DNA of 64,000 bases from Diphasiastrum complanatum (GCA_029204225.1 MU832098.1:1-64000), one strand, 5' to 3'; shown: positions 1 to 11,572, counted from the stretch's first letter. Notes: generated from the sequence alone by a model not told the origin. Translations and numbers: made by a program.

Positions 1-253
1 CTTCTGTTGATTCATGTAGACTTGTTCTTTCAGTGCTCCATGTAGGAATGTCATCTTCACATCCATTTGTTCTATCTCCATATCCATGATGGTATTTTTG
101 GTATCAGTGGTCAGAGGGAGCTCATTTTCATGACTGTGCAAAGGTTTCATGATAATCAATTCCTTCGATTTGGTTGTATCCTTTTGCTACTAATCTGGTT
201 TTGAATCGGTCCACCTGCCCCTCTCCTCTGTACTTTACTTTGAATACCCATTT
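1..253 (-). pseudogene. Copia reverse transcriptase fragment
   Basis: This stretch is a close copy of 16533-16768, which lies in the reverse transcriptase of a minus-strand Copia element. Both encode, on the minus strand, the segment around [13 protein letters not shown] and the later QMDVKMTFLHRALEEQVYMN. The copy here carries about 20 extra bases near 110-130, so it is not a recent exact duplicate. It is cut off by the window edge on the left and by unrelated Gypsy leader sequence on the right. It cannot make a functional enzyme. Confidence 0.85.
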
Positions 254-329
254 AGACGATATTATTACAGTCGGTTGACATTTCATATGCTCCCATGGTT
301 ACCACACACTTGACATGTACTTTTAAGGA

Positions 330-640
330 GGCAAAAATTGTCATCAGAGTTGATACTTTTTACCCTCTTTCAGGAAACGTTTGTTGAGTTGTAGACATTT
401 TTGATTTTGATCACAGAACCTACAGTTTGAAGGGCGAACATTCTTTCCCAGTAGATTTCCAGAAACATCAGAAAAACCATCAAAAAATACCAAAAAACAC
501 CCAAAACCCTAAAAAATACAAAAAAAAAAATAACATTCACCTGATTCACTGTGCGTAGGCGTGATTCAAATCTATCTACTGCTAGGTTGGCGAACATTAA
601 TTCTAAAAATAGAAGGTCAAAGTGACCGTTCATCTAGAAA
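330..640 (+). repeat. Chimeric Gypsy leader (untranslated) segment
   Basis: Bases about 330-445 match the leader of the Gypsy-type element at 40.27-40.35 kb (shared TTTTTACCCTCTTTCAGGAA on the element strand). Bases about 445-640 match the leader upstream of the Gypsy gag at 25.74-25.93 kb (reverse complement). Both lie on the same side of gag as in the other copies. The segment is therefore leader sequence of two related families joined together, not a gene, although long open frames cross it. Confidence 0.65.
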
Positions 641-653
641 TGGGTAAATTTTT

Positions 654-1124
654 GTGAAGAGTTTAACACCTTTTTACAAAATTTCTAGTTTCCAGAGAGA
701 ACTTAAGCTATTTCCAATGGCCTTAACGGATGCAACACAAGATTGGTATCATATTCAAGACGAAACTGAGCATATAGATTGGGAAACTGTCAAACGAGCC
801 CTTATCACACGGTTCAAACCTCGAAAGTTTATGGAAGGCCCTTTCCTACTTTTAAGTAAACTTAAAATGGGAAAGAGGAAAATGGTACGAGATTACATTG
901 AACGGGTTAAACGCCTCATATATGAGTGCGTACCCGAGCTGATTATCCAAGATGCCATGATTATGTGGTTTTTGGCAGGTCTACCTAAAAGGATCAGACG
1001 CGAGCTGAAATGCCATAATGAGTACGCAACTTTGCAAAATGCTATGGACGATGCGATACGAGAAGAGGACGAAGATTCAGATGATGAGCCGACTATTGGT
1101 TTGTTGCCTTATATAGCAAGATAG
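654..1124 (+). pseudogene. Gypsy gag, N-terminally truncated
   Basis: The translation matches the minus-strand Gag at 24.1-25.1 kb almost residue for residue (LKLFPMALT, RALITRFKPRKFMEGPFLL, AMIMWFLAGLPKRI, AIREEDEDSDDEP). It is the retrotransposon Gag capsid-like domain of a Ty3/Gypsy element. Roughly the first 55 residues of the other copy are missing, and the reading frame starts in leader sequence. The frame ends at a stop codon at 1122 where the other copy continues. The product would be the structural coat protein of the particle; this copy is dead. Confidence 0.88.
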
Positions 1125-2515
1125 ACCACTACGACATCCACCACTATCGCATCAATGAATATCAACGTTACTATAGAGATGATGCTCAACGAGTTTGAAA
1201 AACTTGGAAAGAACCAATAGATACAGATGGAAAAGTTGCAGTCGCAATTTGATGAAAAGATCAAAGCCTTGGAAAATTTCCATGGAAAAGTGAACAAGGA
1301 ACTTGAGAAATTTGCTAAGACTTTTCCTACAAAGGAAAATGTCTGGTGTTCCATTTCTATGGGCAATCACACAGTGAACAAATGTCCACAATTGAAAAAA
1401 TGAATAGAAATCAGTATTTGCCATCTGTGCAATTAATCTGATCATGAGACTGCTTATTTCCATTTTAATCCTCGGATTATCTAGTAGCGATATGCCTAGA
1501 TGGGATATCGAGAGCCCCATTACCGAAAAAATATCTCAGCCAAACCTTGTCAATATGCTCTTGGGTATCCGGAGTGACTAGCTTTACCAGCTCCACCAAC
1601 ACAGCCTGCTCCTCCTGCTAATCTGATGGAACCAGAACCTTACAGAGGTAACGAACAATGGAATTACAGTAACGATCATGAAAGTGGATCTTCAGATCAG
1701 TATGCCATCTATGATGCCGCAACACAACAAGCATCTAGAAATTGGACCAAAGCACCGCTTGGATGCTTTGCATGTGGAGAAAATCACAGTTGCAGAATGT
1801 CCAAACAAAGGCAAATTTGTACCATTATGTAGAGACTATGGTTATGGGCATTGCTATAAGGAGTGTCTAGCAAGATCGAAGCCACCACCGGCTACAGCTC
1901 TTGTAAATTTGATAACAATCAAGCAAAGACCAGTAGTTCAACCTGAACCAAGTATACCCTTGATGGTGGTTACCAGAGCTCAGAATCAAAAGGAAGTTAT
2001 AGTAGATCCAGTACCTGCTGATTCTATACCATCAACTGATATACCAACAGCATCTGGAGAATATCCAAATCTCCATCCAAAAAAGAGGAGACGTCAAGAT
2101 ATGAGACAATGGATTAAACATTTGCAAGAAGAAGGGGAGCTTGAAGCTGCTAAAGCTACAACCGAAGTCCATTCTTCACCTGTGCAACCACTGAATAATC
2201 CACGAACAAGTATTAATACTCAATTGCATCATCATGAAGAACCTTTCAAGATGACTGAACCAAAAGCGCCGCAAACAGAGTTATTCATGAATATTCTATC
2301 TAGTAAGATGAATATTACATTAGGAGAATTTTTGAAGCTGGTGCCGAAAGCAAAAGAAGTATTAGCGCATAAATTAACTCAGATCGAACCAGAAGTCCAT
2401 CAGGAACCATTGTTTTGTGCGATATTTGAAGAAATTAATGAAAAACTCCATGTCGGAGCAGCCTGGGAAAGTGAGCAAAAAAAATATCACTCTACCGATA
2501 CAACATAGACAATTT
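1125..2515 (+). pseudogene. Gypsy gag C-terminal part with zinc knuckle, decayed
   Basis: This continues the Gag/linker coding region. Matches to 23.1-24.1 kb run along the whole stretch but change frame several times. The longest open part is 1678-2508. It contains a degraded Cys/His knuckle region (HVEKITVAECPNKGKF, then CRDYGYGHCYKECLAR), a proline-rich linker, and MRQWIKHLQEEGELEAAKA, also found in the 20-25 kb element. In-frame stops near 1206 and 1400 and frame changes show that it is not expressed as one protein. The region normally binds the RNA genome and bridges to protease. Confidence 0.82.
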
Positions 2516-2773
2516 TTTAAAGAAACAGCCGTGATAGATGGAGAATCAGAAGTTAACCTGATCTCAACAAAGCTATGTGCAAAGAGGGGCCTTACAAAGA
2601 TTAAGCCTACAACTTTTGCCATTAAGCTAGTTGATCAAGTTCGTCCGCGAGGAATGGTTGAAGGCATACCTGTCAGAATTGCTGGAGTTCGGTTTGTCAT
2701 TACTTTTGTAGTAATGGACTTATCTAATGCACCGAATGTCTACCGAGTCCTACTAGGACGCCCATGGTTATGA
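2516..2773 (+). pseudogene. Gypsy aspartic protease fragment
   Basis: Retropepsin-like domain. The active-site segment reads VIDGESEVNLIS, where the paralogous copy at 22.85-23.1 kb reads VIDGGSGVNLIS and other Gypsy elements here have DSGS. The C-terminal signature VYRVLLGRPWL is intact. The glycine-serine loop is altered (DGES), so activity is doubtful. It follows the KNITLP linker as in the other copy and ends at a stop codon right after PWL, as does the other copy. Confidence 0.8.
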
Positions 2774-3240
2774 GTTGCACAAGTAATTCATAACTGGGGT
2801 ACTAGAAAAATCACTTTTGAGAATCATGAACGTGTAGTCAAAGTTGATCCAATCACTTGGACTATCAAACCAATAGTCCAAAAAGAGGATGATGATTCAT
2901 CAACAGCAGATCATACCTGTGACCGACCAATAAAAAATTGGGGAGTTCATAATGACTTTCAAATTGATACTGTCAACTGGAATCAAGCTCTTGCAACAAT
3001 TGCTTGTACGGTAGGCTATATGTGTCAACAGGATAATCAGTCCGACTTGAGCGAGATTTCATTACTAGATCGAACTTTGGATACACCGATCACTTTTCCA
3101 TTGAACGTGTGAATATGTGAACGTAGCTTGGATATCAACGGAACCCATACCAGATCCGATTGAAGATGAACTCATTCATGTGAGTTACGCCTTGACTTAT
3201 GATGACAATGCAGAACTTACCGATGAGGAGATCCAAGCTT
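2774..3240 (+). pseudogene. Gypsy protease-RT linker, truncated
   Basis: The sequence is collinear with 22.84-22.39 kb of the minus-strand Gypsy (VIHNWGTRKITFEN, TADHTCDRP, VNWNQALATI). Homology stops at about 3236, just after the AELTDEE segment, so reverse transcriptase, RNase H and integrase are absent. Several stops and frame changes occur. The right edge marks a truncation or recombination point. Confidence 0.75.
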
Positions 3241-3508
3241 TGAAGTCGCAAGGATCAAAACAATCAATTTCGTAGACACACATGCAAATTCATTTAGTAG
3301 CGAAAATGTATAAAACAAATCATGAGATAAAGTGCATTACAATCGACATTCACTATAAGTAATAAAACGATTCAATCTATGAATTGTTTATCTGCAAACC
3401 TCGACTCAGATGAAATAGAGAATGATACAGGCAACACAACACGACATCCCCAATATATACTAGAACGAATTCAATTAGTTCGAAAGAGTGTACATGTCTG
3501 AATGCTCG

Positions 3509-3575
3509 TAGATGCACGGTCTCTCTAAGGACAAAACCCGTAGATGCACGGTCTCTCTAAGACAAAACTCTGGCA

Positions 3576-3648
<73 letters not shown>
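3509..3648 (+). repeat. 30-bp tandem duplication followed by (TG)19(AG)17
   Basis: A 30-bp unit containing GTAGATGCACGGTCTCTCTA occurs twice (about 3509-3538 and 3539-3567). It is followed by a compound microsatellite: TG repeats at 3577-3614 and AG repeats at 3615-3648. The remainder of 3240-4040 holds no gene that I can recognise. Short CGATAGTTG/CAACAATTG motifs recur at 3785-3985. Confidence 0.9.
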
Positions 3649-3652
<4 letters not shown>

Positions 3653-4039
3653 ATATTGTGCTCTGTTACATTGGTCTCAGTTATGCATTAGTCTTTACAT
3701 TGATGCATCATCGATATATCGATGGTAGTTGTTTAATTACAAGAATGCTCAATTAATGCATTTACAAGATGGATTAAGGCACTACTTTTAGTTGTTGATA
3801 GTCGCCATCTGATGGAATTTGATTCTGTTGAAGATTATGTTTGATCATGAAAGATAAGGCCGAAAATCACTCAGGATCGAAAAATGGTCAAATCAAAATA
3901 GGTGAGTCGTTGTCGATAGCTGATTCAACAATCGTCCTTGATAGTAGCTTCGACAATTGCATTCGATAGTTGCCTCAACAATTGGAATCAAAAGAAGGAC
4001 AAGAAGGTGCAACTTATAAGCAGCTGACAGAGCGTTGAG

Positions 4040-4200
4040 TTTTGCAACAAGAAGCACCTCCCAGAAGATCAACAAGAAATCGAACTCAGCCTGTCAAATT
4101 CACTGATGAGTATGCTCACTATCTTTCACAAGAGCCAACCACAGTCGAAGAAGCCCTCACACGAGCTGATTCAGATATTTGAAAAAATACAACTCGCTGA
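4040..4200 (+). pseudogene. Copia integrase-RT linker remnant
   Basis: The plus strand reads PPRRSTRNRTQPVKFTDEY followed by EPTTVEEALTRADSDI and a stop. A basic RRSTRNR segment followed by EPxTxEEAL is typical of the region between integrase and reverse transcriptase in Copia polyproteins. Nothing after it looks like RT, so this is an isolated scrap. Bases 4200-5437 show no other coding sequence; 4450-4670 could be LTR-derived, but no partner LTR was found. Confidence 0.6.
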
Positions 4201-5437
4201 TCAAAAACAACACTTCGACTGTCAGTAAGTTGCCTGCATGAAAGATTATCGACTGCAAATGGAGACCAAATAGTTAGATAGTTCGAATTCGACAATCAGT
4301 TTTAAAGACTTTATTGCAAATTTAACATATGTGCAAGTATTGCTACATTTGAACTAAATGCCTAACCAAAGCTATCAATCATACATCAAATCCTCAAAAG
4401 CGTGAGACTATCGACTGTAAGAAACAAAGGCAGTCAGCACAGAAGACAATGTATAAGAGCGAAGAACTTAGAAGACTCAAATGCTCGACTCAATTCTTTA
4501 TTCTCTCTGAACTCATTACTTGATAACTCGGTGTAGAATTGGTCGAGTGTTCTAATACATATGGACGTGAAACTCAGATAGTTGCGTCCGTTAGACAATA
4601 AAGCATGTCTGTTCTATTTCCTATATTTAATTAATATCATTTCTGAAAGCGTGACACTTTACAAAACTTTGAAATTTATGAAACTTTTCAAAAACAGTTT
4701 AGATCTCAGGAAATGTTAAAGAATTTGGGGCAGCACATTACGTGATCTCATAAAAAGTCAAAATCTACTGACCTAAGATTTATTTTCAGCTCTGTAATGC
4801 AAAATGTCAAGACAATATCCTTTAGGCTTGGAAAAAGTAGCTTTAGTGACCTTTAATTATGTTCAACGGTTGTTCAGTTATGACTCCACCAAATGGTCTA
4901 TCTTAACTTTAGAACCATTTTACAGGTTGCAAAGCTCACTAAAAGGACCGTTCCCCAACCATGTTTCTGCAATCTGGAACTAAACCTGCTTCAATAGCTT
5001 AGTATCTGAGGCAAAATAGCTCAAATTTAAGCAAATTAACAACGCGCGAGATCGAAACAGATAGTCCAACATAGATCTGAAGCTCCATTATCTACAAGAT
5101 ATGGATGTTAAGAGCAGATTTTGAAGTTGCTGGAAAAGTATCTGGATCTGTATATTCTGACCAGCAAACTTTTGCATGTGATGTTTAAGTTCAACATTTT
5201 GCTATTGAAACTTATCAGTAACTTGAAATATTCACTCGAATCTTTGCTATCTTTCCTGCGCTTGGAGCACTTCAAATTTTTGTAAGTGGCTTGAATTTTA
5301 TAGAATAGAATTTGAGTATTATAGAATAGATTTAATACAAGTAGCAGTACATCAGGCTTCAAACCAATTTCCTTTCAGGTGCAATATCCATGTCATCAAC
5401 GTTTGAGATGCGTTGGCAATAGTTTATCTTCTATGTA

Positions 5438-7751
5438 TCAATCTTCCTCTGGCGTTCTGTTTTGAAGAATAATAGGCAATCCACGCAGGGGATGGGCCAA
5501 TGGATCAATCGTCACCGGCTCATCAGGATCCATAAGAGACCACTGGAAGCGAGTTACAACATGGTGCAGAAACGTGAGTGCCTCCATTTTGGCAAAGTCA
5601 TTACCAGGGCAGATCCGCGGGCCACCGCCGAATGGCACGAATGTGTAAGGAGGTGGACCTGTGCCTTCGAAGCGAGACGGATCGAACTTCTCTGGATTCG
5701 GGAACAGTTTTGCGTCCTTATGCGAGCGATGCACTGTCCAGTAAAACTGCTCATAGCCAATGGTAGTCATCAGTCAAAACAAATGAAATCGAAGGCAACA
5801 CCATCTTTTATAAGAGTTGTTTTTGTTCAAACATTAAGATCTATCGAACAAAAATCAATCTTGAATATACTACTTATTGCTTAGTCAGTGCTACGTTTAT
5901 GTATAGCATGAGCTCACTAGCTTAATCCCTAGCATACAAGCTTCCATGATATGATATCCTAGTATAATTCACAAAGATGACAAACACTCGAGATAGGAAG
6001 AACACCTTGAGAGGGGGATTAACTGCTCCGTGAAACACTGTCGATGATCAAATAAACTACAATCATTGACTGGACGTACCGGTGTTCCTTTCGGGACTTT
6101 GTACCCGCTGATTTCGATATCTACAAGAGCTTTGCGAAATCCACCTTGAACAGGAGGTTGTAGTCGAAGCGTTTCCTGCACCACTTTCCAAGTATACTTC
6201 ATTTTCTTCAAATCCTCCCAATTTAGGTTGTCATTATTTGACTTTTCCGATTTTATTTGGAGCTGCTCTGTTGCAACGAGAATTTTCACGGTCAGATTCA
6301 GGTAATTATCTTCAGTCAATTCGAATCCAGAGCTTCATGACATTAGAAATTATAGTAAATCAGCCGTGAGATAACACAAAAAATTCAGTGCGAATTTTTC
6401 TCAAAACCAGATTATATCGTATTGATGTAACGATCCGACAGGCTCTGATTTCGATAATGCCTGCATATTGTAACATGTAAGCTTTTGTAGCACTTTCGTG
6501 TTTGGAATATTGACGTGCAAATCTGATATAACATGCGTCTAGACTAGGAGTACTACCATATTACTTTGAAGTGCATGGCCAGGTCTAGTGATCTCCTTCC
6601 ATAACGGGTGATTTTTGAACGAATTACGGGATTATCTGTTCTAGTTTAATACGTGTATTACGCGTAAATCTTACAGTTTTTAAATCAGCAGAATTATATA
6701 TTGAAAGGACGCTTGTGACAATTTATGATCCTTGAAATTCACCTTGTAAAACCTGATGAAGACAAGTTTTATTCTCGGCCAAGAATTTGAGTGTCAGTGA
6801 TATGGTGGAGCTGGTAGTATCATGGCCAGCAAACAAGAGAGCGATGACGTTATCTTGAATTGCTGAATTGGAGAAGATTCTTCCTTTTCCATCACGAGTG
6901 GTGAGCAACGTCGCTAGCAGATCCTGATTTTCAGACGTCGTTCCTAAATCCAATTCTTTTCTTCTTTTTTCTGTAAGTTCGTCTAGCTGCTCACAAATTA
7001 AGCGCCGACTGAATTTAGCTTTGCGATACTTCGTGCCCGGAAAGTCTATGGGAACTTGGAGCATGCCTGCGGCGTAGGAACAGAAATGCGTGAGCAAATT
7101 GCTAATCTCATCTTCATTCTCCACACTCAGAAACAAGGAGCACGCAATGGAGAAAGTTAAGCGTTTCATCAAGGGAAACACCACAATCTGCTTTTTTCCC
7201 TCCCAGTTGTTATCCAAATGCTTTTGCACCACGGCACTCACTCTCCCGACAAACCTTTGCAAGGCTTCAGGATCCAGAAAAGTCATAAGGACACTTCGGG
7301 TGTGTTTGTGCTCTTCACCAGTCTGCCAAGCGACAGACTCCTCTCCAAGCAAAGGCTTCAAGCATTCGGGCCATTGATTTATGACCTGGGTATTTTCAGT
7401 AGAGAAAAGAAATTTGTTGCCAGAGGGAGCAGGCAAGCTCACAGTGAGAAATCCAAACAGGGAAGTACTGAAAACTTCGCCATACTTGGCTGCTCTTGAC
7501 CGAAAGAACTCCGGTCCTTTGTTGGCCTTTTGCAGCAATATGTACTCCCTCGTCTCCCCTAAGAATGGCAGGCTAAAGTTACCAGGAGGCATACGATGCA
7601 GCCCATACTTTGATGCCCAAGACCTCCTGGCTACAAAATACCACAGCACGCAGCCCAAGAGAATTGTCACCGTTGCTGCAATCAGAGACCCAGCTGCTCC
7701 TTGCAGATATGGAGGAGCAGCCAAGAGCAACGGCCAAGCTTTGTGTTCCAT
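5438..7751 (-). CDS. Cytochrome P450, CYP85 clan (CYP716/CYP725-like)
   Basis: Three exons on the minus strand: 7751-6743, 6267-6080 and 5749-5438. Introns of 475 and 330 bp have canonical ends (CAAG/GTGAAT to GCAACAG; ACACCG/GTACGT to TATGAG). The spliced frame is open for 502 aa, a normal P450 length. Visible are an N-terminal membrane anchor (about 18-42), the PP-rich hinge [14 protein letters not shown], the I-helix oxygen-binding AGHDTTSS (308-315), the K-helix ETLR (368-371), FDPSRF (421-426), and the haem loop [10 protein letters not shown] with the ligand Cys446. The type is a membrane-bound monooxygenase of the ER that needs P450 reductase. Sequence style ([31 protein letters not shown]) fits the CYP85 clan, whose members oxidise triterpenes, diterpenes (taxoids) or steroids. 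The substrate cannot be told. No lesion is seen. The start is the first ATG, before the anchor. Confidence 0.95.
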
Positions 7752-7816
7752 CTTGACCTGTCGTCAATTCTGCTCCTCTGCTGTTTTAGAAGGATTCACG
7801 ATCAGATAAAGCTATA

Positions 7817-7819
<3 letters not shown>

Positions 7820-7866
<47 letters not shown>
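7820..7866 (+). repeat. (CT)n microsatellite upstream of the P450
   Basis: A run of 47 bases of pure CT lies 69-115 bp upstream of the P450 start codon. Read in the direction of the gene it is GA. GA/CT runs in plant 5' leaders and core promoters are known binding sites for BPC/GAGA-type factors. Whether this one acts so is inference. Confidence 0.9.
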
Positions 7867-7869
<3 letters not shown>

Positions 7870-8057
7870 TATACACATATATCTATGGGTAAAAAATATG
7901 TATCATGTAGTAGGTAATGGCCATCCCTAGGGCCATTACCATAAATAATTTGGGACGGGAGCAGTTGAGGATGCCACGAGCTGTCTCGGGATTTCATTAT
8001 TTGTGATAATGGTTTAACCAATGGACCATTACCTCACTTAATTGATCGTTCGGCTGA

Positions 8058-8114
<57 letters not shown>

Positions 8115-8148
8115 CACTCTCTCTCGCTCTCCCGTGCTCTCACTCTCA

Positions 8149-8200
<52 letters not shown>
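8058..8200 (+). repeat. Interrupted (CT)n microsatellite
   Basis: A pyrimidine tract of about 140 bases, mostly CT repeats with a few interruptions (TTTCTCTTGCACT, CGCTCTCCCGTG, CACATT). It produces spurious Arg-Glu-rich open frames on the minus strand that should not be taken as genes. It lies 0.3 kb upstream of the P450. From 8200 to 9050 I see only AT-rich sequence. Confidence 0.9.
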
Positions 8201-8202
<2 letters not shown>

Positions 8203-9050
8203 GATAAAAAATAGAAAAAAAAAGAAAAAAAGACGGGCCCTAAATAATGTTGTAGGGCCTTAAAACCAGCCAAACGTCGATTACGTATATAAAGAATCAG
8301 ATACATCCCTCTAAGACATTCTTCTAGTCAATCTCTCCTTTCACTAAAAGAATGGAGACAATATTCTTAACATCCAAACCACTTAAAAATAGAGATTGGT
8401 GAAAAACATCTATCATAAAAAGTATGCATGTAAACTAAATGTCCTCGTATATGCAAGGCATCATACACTTTATCGGCTACTCCTTAGATGATACACTTTA
8501 TTGGCTAATTGGCTGACATGCTAACGAAATTCTCGCATGTGAAAAGTGACTCATGAAGGCAGGTGGTTGACCTATGCGAAAGATCTATACTCTTAATCTT
8601 TGTCACCTTCTAGTGGCCGGTTTATTTATTTTTCATTATTTTCCATGAGTAAGAGCAAGACTAAAATTCATCTCTATATATATATGGCTTCGAGATCTCA
8701 CATGGGGTTGACATTTTGTATTAAATTTGTGTGAATTTTGCAAGTTTATTTTGGTGAATATTAGAGATTACGGCATTCAAGAAAATTCATAAAAATTAAT
8801 AAACTCGCATTAGGGAATATTTCTAACTCCATAATGAGTAACCCATATTGAGACTATCTCATCTTAACTACATACTCTTGAGATCAAGACTAGCTAAACC
8901 TTGTTAAGTAATTAATCTAACTGGATATGTACATATCACAACATGCATTATGTAAAATAGAATCCATTCAAATATGTTTCACTCAACCACAAATTCCAAA
9001 GGCGCACTCAAATACATAAACAATATTTGACATTGCATTCACTTTCAATT

Positions 9051-9740
9051 TTAAAAAGCAGAATAGTCCTTATAGTCAGAAAACATATAATCAAAAGATG
9101 TCAACACTGACATCATATGGAACAACTCCTCTTGACTTAGCATAGGTTGAATGAACATGGTGTCCTTCACATCCGAACCCTTCACTTGTGAATAAACATA
9201 GTACATATGTAATTTTACTAACATTGCTCCTTTGGCAATCCATACATGGCTTCTACTGCTATCAAAACTCTCAATGACAAATACCTCATTTTCTTGTATA
9301 CTACTCCTAGTTATTTCATGAACGTTTGCATAATTTAGAAGCAATGCTCTTGCAACTCTATCCTTTGCAATCTCAAATACATCTAATCTTCGCCTCATCT
9401 AATTTGTGATCGCTATACACAAGACACCCCCAACAAGTTGTTGTTTCGCTATTTGTAGAGCTTGATTTGATGTAGTAGTAGTGCCTTCAGTTGACTCGAG
9501 TAGATCCCTAAATCATAATGACATCTTGTTTCCACCAATATCCTAGTAGAATTCAAAATGTTCAGTTCATCTTATGTCAAGGAAGTGTCTTTTTGGACTA
9601 TACAAAAAAATTTAACTATCTTTGGAGCATTGAGAATATTCACATTTATACTCACCATTCATTGGTATGTACATGCTCTTATCCACATGGCAAGCTATCA
9701 ATTTGGCATTATCAACATAGAACCAATCGTAGTGAAATTT
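9051..9740 (-). pseudogene. Unrecognised protein fragment, possibly two exons
   Basis: An open frame at 9398-9051 encodes 115 aa (FEIAKDRVARALLLNYANV, DVKDTMFIQPMLSQEELFHM). In the same frame upstream, across a single TAG, the reading continues as NQALQIAKQQLVGGVLCIA, so the real gene probably extended to about 9490. About 150 bp further upstream, 9740-9643 reads FHYDWFYVDNAKLIACHVDK and then MYIPMN, ending at a donor-like G/GTGAGTATAA. Together this looks like a decayed intron-containing gene rather than a retroelement. I do not recognise the family. Confidence 0.4.
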
Positions 9741-9894
9741 TAAGAGGTGATCACTCATCCTAGTGGGAGATTTTTATTGTCCTTAAGCCTTGAAAAGGTT
9801 GCCAATGCTCCATAGCCTACTATGAGTATATGCTACAAGAGGGCAACTATTTTTCAGATCATTCATGCACTTTGTTGTTGGCAAAGGAGAAGCA

Positions 9895-10240
9895 TAGGCT
9901 AGTTTGTGTGAATGTTTGGGCAATTCATGAGCCCATTCAGTTAGTCGCCGGATTAGAGTGAAGGATCACTTAGGTGGGGCAGTCATGGTACTTAGATGTG
10001 TGGCCACCTATAGCTCTAGGTGAGCATGTGTAAAAGGGTCATGACCCTTTTTTTAATGTACCTTTTTGAAGTGAATATAACAGGATGGGTGCCCGAGTAT
10101 CAAACGTCTTGTTGGATCATTATTTGCCTCTCGTGTGATTGTCACTTCACTGTTATTGCATCTACTTGATCATTTTCATTGTCATCACTGTTCTTGTGTA
10201 GGTGTCATCACTGTTAGACTTGTGCAGAGACTGAAATAAC
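9895..10240 (+). repeat. LTR-like segment of Copia family B (5' copy)
   Basis: This segment is repeated in inverted orientation at 15150-15430. Shared blocks include the one around GCTCACCTAGAGCTA and the one around ACAGTGATGACACCTACACA (both as read on the reverse strand here). It lies just upstream of a plus-strand Copia gag, while the other copy lies just downstream of a minus-strand Copia RNase H. Those are the positions of a 5' and a 3' LTR. Exact ends were not resolved. Confidence 0.65.
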
Positions 10241-10299
10241 ATAGGTTACGGGCCCACTTGCGCAAAGCTTCACGATTCTCTAGGTTCAAGAGAACACCA

Positions 10300-10880
10300 C
10301 GCATCAGATCTATGGATGCTTAGAACACGGAAATTCGCACCATAGAAAAACTGGAAGGAGCAGCAAGGTATGCACTCTAGTGATGGAAGATGAACATGAT
10401 CTTGACGGAAAAACTATTGTGGCCGGTGAGGCACTAAAAAGGTGCCCTTGGCAGACGAGGAGGGGGTGGTCATGGATGCTGAAGCTGCAATCAGGTTCGA
10501 GGCTCATGAACGAAAGGCGTTGATCACAATATGTTTGACTTTGGGGGAAATACCCGCAGCTCAAGTGCAAGATGCGAAAACAGCCAAGGAAGTGTGGGAT
10601 ACCCTCACCAGCATCTATGAGGGGAAAACCATCACCACATATTGTTGTTACGAAGGAGACAGGAAAACACAGGGACTCACATAAAGGGATAGCCAGGCAA
10701 TTGGAGGCTGCGGGAGCATAGTGGAGAGGACGCACCTAGTATTCACAATACTGGGAAGTTTGTCAACGTCGTATAATGATTTTAGAAGGTTGTAGGGTGG
10801 AGGATATGGAGATGGGCTATGTAACACAACGGCTACTGCAGGAAGAAGAAAGGAGAAGGAGTTTGTCCTTCATCAATGAA
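10300..10880 (+). pseudogene. Copia gag, decayed (family B)
   Basis: Pieces in changing frames give a Copia-type Gag (UBN2-like): NTEIRTIEKLEGAARYAL, then ERKALITICLTLGEIPAAQV with the hallmark AKEVWDTLTSIYEGKT (10442-10684), then LGSLSTSYNDFRRL and DMEMGYVTQRLLQEEERRR (to about 10870). There are at least four stops or shifts. The 5' LTR-like repeat precedes it. No protease, integrase or RT follows; 10900-11100 shows nothing recognisable. Confidence 0.75.
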
Positions 10881-11099
10881 CATGCATTGATCGGAAAGCT
10901 TGCTCACATCACCATGGGACAAAAGCACGTGTTGGATTTATCTCCTCTACTCCCCTTAATCCTATGTTAATCTGCCTCCATTTATGCTGCTGCATTTTTA
11001 CTCATGTTGTCGCACAGTCTACATATTTAAACTGTTTGTCGCTATAGTCTGTAGTTTTACGCGGAAATTTTCACAAGCGCAAAACCCGACACTGTCACT

Positions 11100-11570
11100 A
11101 TAGTTCTCCAGGCTGGCTGCTCTCCCAATGCAGGTAGTTTATCCAACTCCTTGTCGGCCTCTATTTCAGAGGTCTTAAACTTGATGACCCAACCACCACG
11201 CAAGGACTCATGGGGATGTTGCCTTAGGAAGCTCTAGATCTGGTCCTTGATGCTGATTGGTCTTTTGAATAATGGTCTGGTCCTAGAGGTAGATGGACCA
11301 GATTGCGTTGCCTGTGGAACTAGCTGTACTTCTTCGACTTCTGGGGCTCCACCATATTCCATGCCTGAATCAAAACATGCATCCAATCTTGCCTGCTCGT
11401 GTTGTTGAGGCAAAAATTGTGGCATCAATGGAACAGAGATTTGTGGGTTGGACTCCAAAACCCGAGAGACAGCCTTTTCATAAGCTGTAATAGTTTCTTT
11501 GGCCTTTGCCAACTCAGTCGAGGCCGTACCCTTGAACTTGTCAAATCAGACTTGAAAACCTTTGTCATGT
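11100..11570 (-). pseudogene. Fragment of unrecognised coiled-coil ORF (copy of 19.1-19.6 kb)
   Basis: The minus strand matches 19110-19575 along its whole length. Shared peptides are LAKAKETITAYEKAVSRVLE, NPQISVPLMP, KRPISIKDQI, HPHESLRGGW and FKTSEIEADKELDKLP. The reading frame 11512-11234 is open, but the segment is bounded on both sides by unrelated sequence. Finding two copies, one next to an LTR (17.7-18.4 kb), shows that the ORF travels as part of a dispersed element. Function unknown. Confidence 0.75.
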
Positions 11571-11572
11571 GC

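Noticed and set aside
5462-5884. Plus-strand open frames over P450 exon 3, and similar ones over exon 1 (7090-7809)
   Set aside because: They are antisense shadows of the P450; the minus-strand frame has all family motifs and proper splice sites.
7812-8306. Open frames of Arg-Glu repeats on the minus strand over the CT microsatellites
   Set aside because: They are created by the CT/GA repeats alone; no codon or domain evidence supports a protein.
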